Below are positions 25,675 through 34,230 of a stretch of 64,000 bases of DNA, one piece after another. Source of the stretch: Rummeliibacillus pycnus_B (GTDB lineage: Bacteria; Bacillota; Bacilli; Bacillales_A; Planococcaceae); NCBI RefSeq assembly GCF_050459865.1, contig NZ_JBCMNM010000048.1, positions 62,001-126,000 on the forward strand. Direction: 5' to 3'. The notes under the pieces were generated by a model that was not told the DNA's origin, searched no databases, and was given only the letters and a program-made list of their open reading frames with translations. Position 1 is the first letter of the stretch. The number at the start of each line of letters is the position of its first letter. The translations under genes were made by a program, and so were the position numbers.

Positions 25675-26460
25675 GTGGGGTATTTTGTTTCTGTAGAGTC
25701 AGGAGTCAATTTATATGTTGAAGATCTAAACCCAACTGGCGAAAAGACCATCCTATTTATACATGGGTGGCCATTGAATCATAAACAATTTGAATATCAA
25801 TTTAATGTTCTTCCTGAGAGAGGGTATCGATGTATCGGTATTGATTGGAGGGGATTCGGTCAATCAGATAAACCCATGAGTGGCTACGATTATAATAGGT
25901 TAGCAGATGACATTGCTTCTGTAATCACTACTCTTCAATTGGAGAATTTCACGTTAGCTGGACATTCAACTGGAGGAGCAATAGCACTTCGTTATATGGC
26001 AAGGTATAATGGATATGGCGTTCGCAATCTTGTCTTAATCGATGCTGCGGCACCAACAGGTTTTACTCCAGAAACAGCAGCAAAATTCCTAAAGGAAACT
26101 TACAATGATCGTCCGAATATGTTAAGGGATGTAACGGACAGCTTTTTCTTCCAATATATAACAAAACCTTTTTCTGAATGGTTCTTTCAAATGGGATTAG
26201 AAGCGGCGAGTTGGTCAACAGCTGCTATCATTAATACACTTAAAGATGAAAAGATTGAAACAGAATTTCAAACTATTTATGTTCCTACTTTAATTATTCA
26301 TGGTATTCATGATCAGGTTATTCCATTTTCTCAAGCAAAAATCATATATGAAAAAATAAAAGGTTCAAAGCTTGTAGCATTTCATTATAGTGGCCATGGT
26401 CCTTTTTGGGAGGAAAGAGAAAAATTTAATGAGGTGTTAATCGATTTTACCTCGCGTTAG
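25675..26460 (+). CDS. Alpha/beta-hydrolase fold protein
   Basis: This 261-residue enzyme starts at GTG behind GGAGGGG. The catalytic triad is visible: Ser98 in G-H-S-T-G, Asp213 in H-G-I-H-D and His241 in S-G-H-G-P. The oxyanion region is H-G-W-P (30-33). The closest pattern is haloperoxidase/esterase-like alpha/beta hydrolases. It is cytosolic, with no signal peptide. Substrate is unknown. It stands alone between the YbaK gene and the dlt operon. Confidence 0.88.
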   Translation: MGYFVSVESGVNLYVEDLNPTGEKTILFIHGWPLNHKQFEYQFNVLPERGYRCIGIDWRGFGQSDKPMSGYDYNRLADDIASVITTLQLENFTLAGHSTGGAIALRYMARYNGYGVRNLVLIDAAAPTGFTPETAAKFLKETYNDRPNMLRDVTDSFFFQYITKPFSEWFFQMGLEAASWSTAAIINTLKDEKIETEFQTIYVPTLIIHGIHDQVIPFSQAKIIYEKIKGSKLVAFHYSGHGPFWEEREKFNEVLIDFTSR

Positions 26461-26765
26461 ATGCGAATTAAATCGTTACTATGTATCTGTACAATGACAA
26501 TGTGAAATGACATCGCATCTGCCTTAAATCAAGCCGATTTAACTATTAAATATTGTGCCAGCATGCTTGGTGCTGAGTAAGAAATCGGAAGAATCATTAA
26601 CAGAATCTATTTAATAACTCCTCCTTTGGGGAGTTTTTATTTGTCGCTAAGTGGAAAAATCAGGTACATAAATATATGCTATAAGTTATATTAAAAATAA
26701 ATTAAAATAATGTTTTAAACGAAATCCAGTGGTATTGTCTAGTTGTTCCTTCTAAATAAGAAGGG
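26461..26765. other. Intergenic region between hydrolase and dlt promoter
   Basis: It holds a compact terminator (26614-26640) and a distant 8-bp inverted pair AGATGCGA (26459-26466) / TCGCATCT (26513-26520) right after the hydrolase stop. No gene was seen. Confidence 0.5.
26614..26640 (+). terminator. Intrinsic terminator upstream of the dlt operon
   Basis: AACTCCTCC-TTT-GGGGAGTT followed by TTTTAT is a compact hairpin separating the dlt operon from upstream transcription. Confidence 0.7.
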
Positions 26766-26794
26766 TTAACAAATCCTTATTAAAATGATACAAT
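26766..26794 (+). promoter_or_regulatory. Sigma-A promoter of the dlt operon
   Basis: TTAACA (26766-26771), a 17-bp spacer and an extended -10 TGATACAAT (26786-26794). It leaves a leader of roughly 115 bases before dltX. I saw no sigma-X/sigma-M type promoter, though one could be missed by eye. Confidence 0.7.
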
Positions 26795-26913
26795 GTCCCT
26801 TGGCTGAAAAGTTAGCAAATATATTAATATAACATAATGAATGAATAAATCCTAGTGAAACCTTTATTAATTTCATTCGTACTATAGTAAAGCGGTAGAA
26901 AGGGAGTGGAGGT

Positions 26914-27051
26914 TTGCAAAAATTAATAGAAAACGGAGGCTTTCGTTTTATTGCATATACCTTATTTTATGTTGTCATATTAGTATTACTTGTATTGATT
27001 TACGGATTCCATGATATGAATGCTGGTCCGTTTATTTATACGGAATTTTAA
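26914..27051 (+). CDS. dltX: DltX, small membrane protein of D-alanylation
   Basis: This 45-residue protein is encoded just before dltA and starts at TTG behind AGGGAG. It has a basic/hydrophilic N-terminus, one membrane helix (~residues 11-30) and the conserved C-terminal pattern Y-G-F-H-D-x-N-x-G-x-F-I-Y-x-E-F, which identifies DltX. DltX is essential for D-alanine transfer to teichoic acids, working with DltB and DltD at the membrane. It is easily missed because of its size and non-ATG start. The gap to dltA is 19 bases, so they are cotranscribed. Confidence 0.9.
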   Translation: MQKLIENGGFRFIAYTLFYVVILVLLVLIYGFHDMNAGPFIYTEF

Positions 27052-27070
27052 ATGAAAGTGAGAGTTACTT

Positions 27071-28573
27071 ATGAGTGTTCTGCAAAAAATTCATGAAATG
27101 TCTTTGTTATATCCTGAACGCATCGCCTATCAAGTAGATGAAGAAACATTAACTTATGGCGAGTTGTGGAAACAATCTGATCTTGTTGCAGCATTTTTGA
27201 TCCAAAATAAAATAGCTGCTCAAGCACCAATTGCCGTTTATGGGCATATGTCACCACAACAAATTATCGCTTTTTTAGGAGTAGTAAAGGCAGGGCATCC
27301 TTACATTCCGTTGGATACATCTATTCCTGATGAGCGTATTCAACATATATTGTCTGCATCGAATGCAGCAATGCTACTAAATACAGAAAAGATTAATATT
27401 AAACGATCTCTACCAACTTATGAAGTGAATTCTGTACTGGAATTGTCTGATTTAAGTTCAAAAACAATATCTCAGAGTAATTGGGTTGAGGGTGAAGAGA
27501 TCTTCTATATTATCTATACTTCTGGAAGTACAGGGAATCCAAAAGGTGTGCAAATTACAGCGAATAACTTAGAAGAATTTGTTATGTGGCTTGAGGATCA
27601 TGCTCAATTGCAAGATGGTGTATATCTAAATCAAGCACCATATTCTTTTGATTTATCCGTAATGGATCTCTATCCTGCGTTGACAAAAGGACGTTCATTA
27701 TATGCATTAACAAAAACGGAAATTGAACAACCAGCAATGCTTTTTGAATCATTACAACGGTCGAACGTAAATGTTTGGACTTCAACACCGTCATTTGTGA
27801 AAATTTGCATGATGAACCCACTTTGGAATGAAGAAATGATGCCTTCAATCAACAAGTTTTTATTTTGTGGAGAAGTATTGCCGCATGAATTAGCAAGTCG
27901 TTTGCAAGAGCGATTTCCACAAGCGCAAATTATCAATTTATATGGCCCAACAGAAACAACTGTTGCGGTAACAGCAGTTGAAGTAACTAAAAGTCTTCTT
28001 GAAGTCTTTAATGTTTTGCCCATTGCAAAGGCTGATTCCGATCGATTGATATTACTTGATGAAGCTGGAGATATCGTGAGCGAAGGAGAGAAGGGGCAAC
28101 TTGTTATTACTGGTCCAACAGTAAGTAAAGGGTATCTCGGTGCACCTGAGCAAACTGATAAAGTATTTAAACTTTGGCGCGATGAAGATGTGTATTATAC
28201 AGGTGATGTTGGTTATTACCAAAATGGCTACATCTTCTATTCAGGTCGTTCTGATTTCCAAGTGAAGCTTCATGGCTATCGCCTAGAAATTGAAGAAATT
28301 GAGAAAAAGATTGGATCATTAAATGAAGTAAGTGGTTGTATCGTACAGCCAGTGAAAGTACAAGAAGAAGTAGTGTCTTTAACTGCATTCGTTGTACTAA
28401 CCCAAAAGACAGATGAAAAACCATTCCAAAAAACAAAACGATTAAAAAGCGCATTATCTGAAGTTGTCCCAAGTTATATGGTGCCAAAGAAGTTTATATA
28501 TGTGGATCAACTTCCTTTGAATGCAAATGGTAAAGTGGACCGTAAAAGATTGGCGGTAGAAGTAACGATATGA
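27071..28573 (+). CDS. dltA: D-alanine--D-alanyl carrier protein ligase DltA
   Basis: This 500-residue adenylate-forming enzyme has the A3 loop Y-T-S-G-S-T-G-N-P-K-G (~151-161), N-L-Y-G-P-T-E-T-T (~294-302), Y-Y-T-G-D near 376 and the A10 lysine in N-G-K-V-D-R-K (~490). It activates D-alanine with ATP and loads it on the phosphopantetheine of DltC in the cytosol. Length and order match Bacillales DltA. It overlaps dltB by four bases (ATGA). Confidence 0.96.
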   Translation: MSVLQKIHEMSLLYPERIAYQVDEETLTYGELWKQSDLVAAFLIQNKIAAQAPIAVYGHMSPQQIIAFLGVVKAGHPYIPLDTSIPDERIQHILSASNAAMLLNTEKINIKRSLPTYEVNSVLELSDLSSKTISQSNWVEGEEIFYIIYTSGSTGNPKGVQITANNLEEFVMWLEDHAQLQDGVYLNQAPYSFDLSVMDLYPALTKGRSLYALTKTEIEQPAMLFESLQRSNVNVWTSTPSFVKICMMNPLWNEEMMPSINKFLFCGEVLPHELASRLQERFPQAQIINLYGPTETTVAVTAVEVTKSLLEVFNVLPIAKADSDRLILLDEAGDIVSEGEKGQLVITGPTVSKGYLGAPEQTDKVFKLWRDEDVYYTGDVGYYQNGYIFYSGRSDFQVKLHGYRLEIEEIEKKIGSLNEVSGCIVQPVKVQEEVVSLTAFVVLTQKTDEKPFQKTKRLKSALSEVVPSYMVPKKFIYVDQLPLNANGKVDRKRLAVEVTI

Positions 28574-29733
28574 TACCTTATGGTGATTTTACATTCTTCT
28601 TTATCATCGGTATTTTATTGATACCTACAATCATATTAGGACTTAAAGGAAAGTCATCGAAAAAGTATAACATGTTTATTTCAGTTATCATCTTGGCGAT
28701 TATTTTTAGTTCATCAGTTAAGAGTATAGTTTCGTTGGTACTATTTACGATTTTCCAAGTGCTATTAATTAAAGGATATCAAGCGTATCGATCAAAGAAT
28801 AATAATGGTACCGTTTTTGTAATTGCTGTTTTACTAGCAATTCTACCGCTTGTAATGGTGAAGATACTGCCTTTTTTAGGGCTTAACAATGTCTTTGGTT
28901 TTTTAGGTGTTTCTTATATTACGTTTAAAGCTGTACAAATGATTATGGAAACACGTGATGGCATGATCAAAAAGCCGATTTCTATCGTGGAACTTATCTA
29001 TTTCCTTTTGTTTTTCCCATCGATTTCATCAGGCCCAATCGACCGATGGAGACGATTTGAAAAGGATATGAACCATGTCCCAGATCGTGAAGAATATCGT
29101 GAGTTATTATTTAATGGTATTAATAAAATTTTCCAAGGATTCTTATATAAATTTATCATTGCATTCTTACTCTACAATAAAGTTTTATTGTATTTGCCAA
29201 ATCATACTTACAATTATTTAACACCTTTTGAAGGACATCTTGCCTATATGTATATTTACAGTCTATATCTATTCTTTGATTTTGCAGGATATAGCGCATT
29301 TGCAATTGGTGTAAGTAAAATTATGGGTATTAAAACTCCTGAAAACTTTAATTTACCATTCTTAAGTAAGAATATTAAAGATTTCTGGAATCGTTGGCAT
29401 ATGAGTTTATCATTTTGGTTCAGAGATTATGTCTATATGCGTTTTGTTTTTTGGATGACGAAGAAAAAATGGCTAAAGAATCGTTATACAGTATCTTATA
29501 TAGGCTATTTCTTATTATTCCTTCTTATGGGCGTATGGCATGGATTAGAATGGCACTTTATCGTGTATGGTTTGTATCATGCAATTCTTATTGTGTGCTT
29601 TGATAAGTTTGAAAGATGGAACAAAGTGCATAAGTTCTGGCCTAAAAATAAATGGACCAATGCTATTTCAATTGTGATTACATTCCATTTTGTATGTTTT
29701 GGTTTTTATATTTTTTCAGGCAATTTATTTTAA
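28570..29733 (+). CDS. dltB: DltB, MBOAT-family D-alanyl transferase
   Basis: This 387-residue polytopic protein of the MBOAT family has conserved His277 (N-R-W-H-M-S) and His324 (G-V-W-H-G-L-E-W). The 47-residue spacing equals that of the characterised DltB histidines. The S-G-P-I-D-R-W motif is near 155-161. It passes the D-alanyl group from DltC across or at the membrane towards the teichoic acid. The start overlaps the dltA stop, so the two are translationally coupled. Confidence 0.96.
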   Translation: MIPYGDFTFFFIIGILLIPTIILGLKGKSSKKYNMFISVIILAIIFSSSVKSIVSLVLFTIFQVLLIKGYQAYRSKNNNGTVFVIAVLLAILPLVMVKILPFLGLNNVFGFLGVSYITFKAVQMIMETRDGMIKKPISIVELIYFLLFFPSISSGPIDRWRRFEKDMNHVPDREEYRELLFNGINKIFQGFLYKFIIAFLLYNKVLLYLPNHTYNYLTPFEGHLAYMYIYSLYLFFDFAGYSAFAIGVSKIMGIKTPENFNLPFLSKNIKDFWNRWHMSLSFWFRDYVYMRFVFWMTKKKWLKNRYTVSYIGYFLLFLLMGVWHGLEWHFIVYGLYHAILIVCFDKFERWNKVHKFWPKNKWTNAISIVITFHFVCFGFYIFSGNLF

Positions 29734-29753
29734 TTAAAAAGGGGTTTATTTAA

Positions 29754-29987
29754 ATGGAAAAACAACAAGTATTTGAAGTATTAGCTGCTGTATGTGAAGA
29801 TGATGTTATTTTAGAAAATCCAGATATTGAACTTTTTGAAGAGGGTTTACTCGATTCATTTGGTACAATTACATTACTAGTTGAAATCGAAGAAAAACTA
29901 GGTATTAATGTACCGATTACAGAGTTCACTCGTGAAGAGTGGAATACACCTAATCATATTGCGGAGAAATTAGCTGAGTTAGCATGA
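29754..29987 (+). CDS. dltC: D-alanyl carrier protein DltC
   Basis: This 77-residue acyl-carrier-type protein has a phosphopantetheine site Ser35 in L-L-D-S-F-G-T. The acidic four-helix pattern and the closing I-A-E-K-L-A-E-L are typical. It shuttles D-alanine from DltA to DltB. A strong AAAAAGGGG precedes the ATG, suiting a highly expressed carrier. It overlaps dltD by four bases. Confidence 0.97.
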   Translation: MEKQQVFEVLAAVCEDDVILENPDIELFEEGLLDSFGTITLLVEIEEKLGINVPITEFTREEWNTPNHIAEKLAELA

Positions 29988-31159
29988 AAAAGATAACATT
30001 CCTTCCTCTAGTGATTGCAATCATTATATTTTTGGCTTTTATATTTTTCCCTAATCGCTGGTTGAAGAGTTGGATAACAGATCAAAGGGTAGAAGAGGCA
30101 AAGATTGAAATGAATCCTCTTATGTTCCAAGGGGCGTATTTGCAAAGTCAAATGCTAAAAGATAAAAATGCTCTTCCGATTTACGGATCATCTGAACTGG
30201 AACATTTTGATCCTTTCTATCCTTATAATTACACAAAAGCAGCAGGTACACCCTATTCTACTTTTATGGTAGGACGTGGAGGAAGCCAAAGTATTACACA
30301 TTTCTTAAATTTTGCTGAGCAAGAGAAAAACTTGAAAGGGAAAAAAATCGTTTTTATCATATCCCCTCAATGGTTTACAGCTCAGGGAATGGATGATTTC
30401 CATTTTTCTCCCAACTATTCAATGCTTCATGCGTATGACTTGGCATTCAATCATGAAATGAATCCTAAGTTAAAGGAAAAAGCGATGCGACGTTTATTAC
30501 AATTTGATACCGTTAAGAGAGATCATCTCTTAGTATCAATGTATAAATATGAATTAGCAAAAGATAAAATGCCAATATTAGGACGAGCAACAATGGCAAT
30601 TGGTTATATGAATCGAGCACTTCTTGAGAAGAAGGACTTATATTATTCATTGATCAATGAAAAGGATAAAAATCTACATGCGAAACCATCTCTTATAAAA
30701 GATCAAACATTTGAACAACAAATAGCTAATGCAGATGCATATGGGAAAAAACGTATTACAAACAATGATTTAAATGTAAATGATAAATACTATAATCGTA
30801 ATATTGCACCAAAATATAAGCAGTTAAAAAACTTCAGAAAAGATGTTGATTATTCTAAATCACCTGAATATGAAGATTTTCAACTTGTGATTGATGTGTT
30901 AAAAGATGCAGGTGCGAAACCGATATTCGTTTCAATTCCAATGAATGGAAAGTGGTATGATTATGCTGGCTATCCAAAAGAAAAACGCCAAGCTTACTAT
31001 CAAAAAATAAGAACGATCATAAAAGACTCTAACTATCCTTTAATCGATTACTCATCTCATGAGTATGACCCTCATTTCATTACTGATACAATTCATATTG
31101 GATGGAAAGGATGGGTATATCTAGATCGAGATATGGATCGTTATTGGAAAACTAAATAA
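29984..31159 (+). CDS. dltD: DltD, membrane-anchored D-alanyl transfer protein
   Basis: This 391-residue protein has an N-terminal membrane anchor (~4-22) and an extracellular SGNH-like domain. The nucleophile lies in Y-G-S-S-E-L (Ser69/70), and the Asp/His pair is D368-x2-H371 in T-D-T-I-H-I-G-W-K-G-W. It acts outside the membrane in the final transfer of D-alanine to lipoteichoic/teichoic acid. It is the last gene of dltXABCD, followed by a terminator. Confidence 0.96.
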   Translation: MKKITFLPLVIAIIIFLAFIFFPNRWLKSWITDQRVEEAKIEMNPLMFQGAYLQSQMLKDKNALPIYGSSELEHFDPFYPYNYTKAAGTPYSTFMVGRGGSQSITHFLNFAEQEKNLKGKKIVFIISPQWFTAQGMDDFHFSPNYSMLHAYDLAFNHEMNPKLKEKAMRRLLQFDTVKRDHLLVSMYKYELAKDKMPILGRATMAIGYMNRALLEKKDLYYSLINEKDKNLHAKPSLIKDQTFEQQIANADAYGKKRITNNDLNVNDKYYNRNIAPKYKQLKNFRKDVDYSKSPEYEDFQLVIDVLKDAGAKPIFVSIPMNGKWYDYAGYPKEKRQAYYQKIRTIIKDSNYPLIDYSSHEYDPHFITDTIHIGWKGWVYLDRDMDRYWKTK

Positions 31160-31169
31160 ATGATTGAAG

Positions 31170-31216
31170 AGCTGTCTTAAAAGTGATTTCCAACACTTAT
31201 AAGACAGCTTTTTTTA
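31170..31216 (+). terminator. Terminator of the dlt operon
   Basis: AGCTGTCTTA..AAGTG pairs with CACTTATAAGACAGCT and is followed by TTTTTT. Confidence 0.9.
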
Positions 31217-31299
31217 ACTTCTAAGGTAGTTCGTATAGCTCAAGTATCTCCTCTTTATGATTTTTTTGGAAAACATTTGTCCAAAATGTGAATAAAATG

Positions 31300-31329
31300 T
31301 TGACAAATTGTGTCTGAAAGCGTTATTAT
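31300..31329 (+). promoter_or_regulatory. Promoter of the small membrane protein gene
   Basis: A perfect TTGACA (31300-31305), 18 bp and TATTAT (31324-31329). Around it lie short palindromic pieces (TTGTCC, ATTTTG, GTGACA/TTGTCAC-like) that could be operator half-sites. Confidence 0.6.
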
Positions 31330-31380
31330 TATGACATAAAGTTGTCACATTTATTTGTATATAAAAGAGGGGGATGCAAA

Positions 31381-31566
31381 ATGAATTATACTGATATTAT
31401 TTTAATTGCTGTAGCATGTATGAGCATTCCATTGGTTTGTGCAATTTTCTTCGATGCATTTTACGCAGAGAAAAAAAGCAAAACCTTTTCATTGAAACGA
31501 GTTTCTTGTTGGTATGCTTTGTTTTTCGCTTTATCTTTTGTTCCATCCTTAATGTTTATCTCTTAA
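31381..31566 (+). CDS. Small two-helix membrane protein (61 aa)
   Basis: The ATG at 31381 follows AGAGGGGGATG; an upstream in-frame start at 31342 lacks a ribosome binding site. The protein has two hydrophobic helices (~5-25 and ~44-60) around a basic loop A-E-K-K-S-K-T-F-S-L-K-R. It has its own strong promoter and a strong terminator, so it is a discrete gene. I do not recognise a family; the function is unknown. Confidence 0.7.
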   Translation: MNYTDIILIAVACMSIPLVCAIFFDAFYAEKKSKTFSLKRVSCWYALFFALSFVPSLMFIS

Positions 31567-31879
31567 TAATATATTTAAGTAAAAAAAAAGAACCTTCTTT
31601 CTTAGAAGGTTCTTTTTTTATTGATTTTATTAAAAAACTGATACAAAAACAGTATATATATCATGGCGGATATGAATGGAAATGGGATTTTCTACTTATT
31701 TCACTATATCAATAGTGCAAAATATTTACAAAAATATGTATATTAAAATCAAAAAAATTACATTATAATAGTCTTAAAATAATGAATTTAGTTTTTAAGT
31801 TAAAAGAATTATCTAGTGGGAAAACTTTATTGTTTGCTGAAAGAATCTATTATAAGTTTAAGAAAAAAGGAGAGACGCT
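31567..31879. other. Intergenic region before the globin-coupled receptor
   Basis: The first part is the terminator of the small membrane protein gene (31583-31620). The rest is AT-rich and presumably holds the receptor promoter. Short frames here have no ribosome binding site or family pattern. Confidence 0.5.
31583..31620 (+). terminator. Intrinsic terminator
   Basis: AGAACCTTCT / AGAAGGTTCT, flanked by A9 and T8 runs. Confidence 0.92.
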
Positions 31880-33625
31880 ATGTTTTCAAAAACGAAAAAT
31901 CATTATCAATATTTTTCTGAAATTTCAGGTTCTGATATTAATGCTAACGAACGATTTCAAGTTAAATTAGATTTTCTAGGTTTATCTTCTATTAGAAGAG
32001 CTTCAGTTCAAGAATTAAAAGTATTGTATGATGCACATCATAATGAAATACTGGATGGATTTTATAGTTATTTAATATCTTTTCCAGGCTTCAGAGAAAT
32101 AATTGAAAAACATTCATCTGTTGAGAAATTAAAAATTACATTTGATAAACATTTCAGAAGTTTATTCGAAGATCAATTAGATTTGCAATATATCTTTAAT
32201 CGAAGAAAAATTGCCTATACACATGCAAAGATAGGTGTATTACCTGACTGGATGATTTCAGCCTATACATTAATTAACCAAATAATTATTCCATTAATCA
32301 TTGAGAATTATGGCCGTAATCGTAAAAAAATGATGGATGTGCTATTAGCCTATGAAACACTTGTGAGTATAGATCAACAACTTATAGTAGAGACATATAT
32401 TGAAATTCAAGCTGGTTCAATTGTTAATGGATTAGGTGAAATAATTGCTTTTAATACTCAACTTGATCAAATCAAAAATTTAATTCAGTTTCAGGAAATG
32501 CAAAAGCGAGATGTTATTTCGGCAAATAGTTTGATGGAGCAATTAGATGCTAGTATTGAGGAAGTTTCTGCATCAATTGTAGATGTTTCAAATGATACAC
32601 AAAGTTCATTAGAAGAGTTGAGTAAGGGAATTCAGTCCCTTAGAAATGTAAATGAATTAATGAGAACGACTGATCAAGGACAAGAAAGTATCAAAGAAAA
32701 TGTTAGAGAATTAGAGAACAGAGTGAATAACGTTACAAACTTGATGGAATTTATCAAGGGGATTGCAGAACAGACAAACTTATTGGCATTAAATGCATCG
32801 ATTGAAGCAGCTCGTGCTGGAGAAGCAGGCAAGGGGTTTGCTGTTGTGGCAGAAGAAGTTAGAAAATTGGCAGATAATACAAAATCTTCTGTGCAATCTA
32901 TTTATGGAGACATACAAAAGCTTCTAGAAATTACAAAGAACATTAGTACACTAACAAAACAATCTGCCGATGACTTACATATGGGTGTAAACGAAACATC
33001 CAATATTACAACCGCATTATCTACATTAAATGATACATTACAACACCAAGGGGCTAGTATTGAGGAAATTGCTACTGCTACTCAACAACAAGCAGCATCG
33101 GCTAACGATATCACTATGAAAAATCGTAATATAGCAGAAAACGCGATAAAGAGTAAAGAAATCTCAAATGAAACGGGTGAAGCGATTTACTCTTTAAGTA
33201 AAATGATTGATAATTATCGAACAAAAACGATATCTAAAAACTTCATCATTAGTCAGGAAGATATTATTTCACTCACTATTACTGATCATTTATTATGGCG
33301 TTGGAAAATTTATAATTTACTGTTGGGTTTCGAACATTTAACAGTCGATAACGTAAAGTCACATAAAGAATCGCGTCTTGGAGAATGGTATTATGGACAA
33401 GGTAAAGAATTATTAGGCAATGAACCGGTATTTATAGAAATAGAGGAACCACACACACGTGTCCATGAAGTAGCACGGAAAGCAGTAGAGGCTTATAATA
33501 ATGGCAACAGCGAATTAGCTGAGGAATATCTAGTACAAGTAGAAAAATGTTCAAACATTGTGATTGATAAACTCACTAAATTACGAGAAATTATCATTAC
33601 AAGTAAACAACTTTATCAACATTAA
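31880..33625 (+). CDS. Globin-coupled chemoreceptor (HemAT-like) with C-terminal CZB domain
   Basis: This 581-residue soluble chemoreceptor starts at ATG behind AAAAAAGGAGAG. Residues ~25-190 form a protoglobin domain, with proximal His115 in R-R-K-I-A-Y-T-H-A-K-I-G as in HemAT (O2 sensing). Residues ~210-450 are the MCP coiled coil, with the signalling tip T-N-L-L-A-L-N-A-S-I-E-A-A near 298. Residues ~465-575 look like a CZB domain: H470 in D-H-L-L-W-R-W-K, S498-R-L-G-E-W, and H525/H529 in P-H-T-R-V-H. The usual Cys of the C-x-L-G-x-W motif is Ser498. There are no membrane segments. B. subtilis HemAT (432 aa) lacks the CZB part. Confidence 0.9.
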   Translation: MFSKTKNHYQYFSEISGSDINANERFQVKLDFLGLSSIRRASVQELKVLYDAHHNEILDGFYSYLISFPGFREIIEKHSSVEKLKITFDKHFRSLFEDQLDLQYIFNRRKIAYTHAKIGVLPDWMISAYTLINQIIIPLIIENYGRNRKKMMDVLLAYETLVSIDQQLIVETYIEIQAGSIVNGLGEIIAFNTQLDQIKNLIQFQEMQKRDVISANSLMEQLDASIEEVSASIVDVSNDTQSSLEELSKGIQSLRNVNELMRTTDQGQESIKENVRELENRVNNVTNLMEFIKGIAEQTNLLALNASIEAARAGEAGKGFAVVAEEVRKLADNTKSSVQSIYGDIQKLLEITKNISTLTKQSADDLHMGVNETSNITTALSTLNDTLQHQGASIEEIATATQQQAASANDITMKNRNIAENAIKSKEISNETGEAIYSLSKMIDNYRTKTISKNFIISQEDIISLTITDHLLWRWKIYNLLLGFEHLTVDNVKSHKESRLGEWYYGQGKELLGNEPVFIEIEEPHTRVHEVARKAVEAYNNGNSELAEEYLVQVEKCSNIVIDKLTKLREIIITSKQLYQH

Positions 33626-34230
33626 AGTATAAGAATGTGATAATTTTCCTGCAACAAATCTACCGAAGCGATGCATGAGTAATCTTTTTCTACGACGATG
33701 ATCGTCGATTCGCCTGCGAAAAGCGAAAATAATCTTCTTCAAGTAATAGTCCATTTGTAATAAAAAAGTTATCAATGCAATAGTTTTTCAGGCAACACGA
33801 GTATGCGAATAAATAATAGAAATCTTTTCAATTGATAAAAAGGCTGTCCTAAAAGTGAGCTATTCATGCACTTTAGGACAGCCTATTACTTTTGAAAAGC
33901 TTGTACAGCCTATACTATTTTAGCTGTTCTGAGAACTAAGATAAAAGCTTACATGAATATGCATCATTATAATAGAAGATATTCAAATTTTCTTCCAAGA
34001 TTATTCCAAGTAAAATTTTAAATGTCCTATAGTAAAATCGTTTTAAAACCCATACTTTTTTGATATTCTTTTTTGCGAAAAGGTAAAATAGTCTTTGTAC
34101 GAAATCATAAGGAATATGGTATCGTAGAATATAGAGGAAAAGTATATTAATGAGAAGATTGTTAAAGAAATTTAATGTTTTTTTGCAACTTATTGTTATA
34201 TAATTTGTCCTGATATGTAGAAAGAAATGA
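33626..34230. other. 605-bp intergenic region
   Basis: It contains a 15-bp palindrome CGACGATGATCGTCG (33693-33707) in a locally GC-richer patch (33661-33735), which may be a decayed palindromic repeat. A strong terminator lies at 33838-33894, and AT-rich sequence follows. No gene was recognised. Confidence 0.5.
33838..33894 (+). terminator. Distal terminator downstream of the chemoreceptor
   Basis: AGGCTGTCCTAAAAGTG (33841-33857) and CACTTTAGGACAGCCT (33869-33884) form a long stem. It resembles the dlt terminator (CTGTCTTA..AAGTG / CACTT..AAGACAG), so the two may be copies of one dispersed hairpin. Confidence 0.75.

Noticed and set aside
33661..33735. Third full copy of the GC-rich palindromic repeat
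   Set aside because: Only a local palindrome and a CGCCTGCGAAAAGCG piece are present; the gactcctg and gaggaggct blocks are missing.
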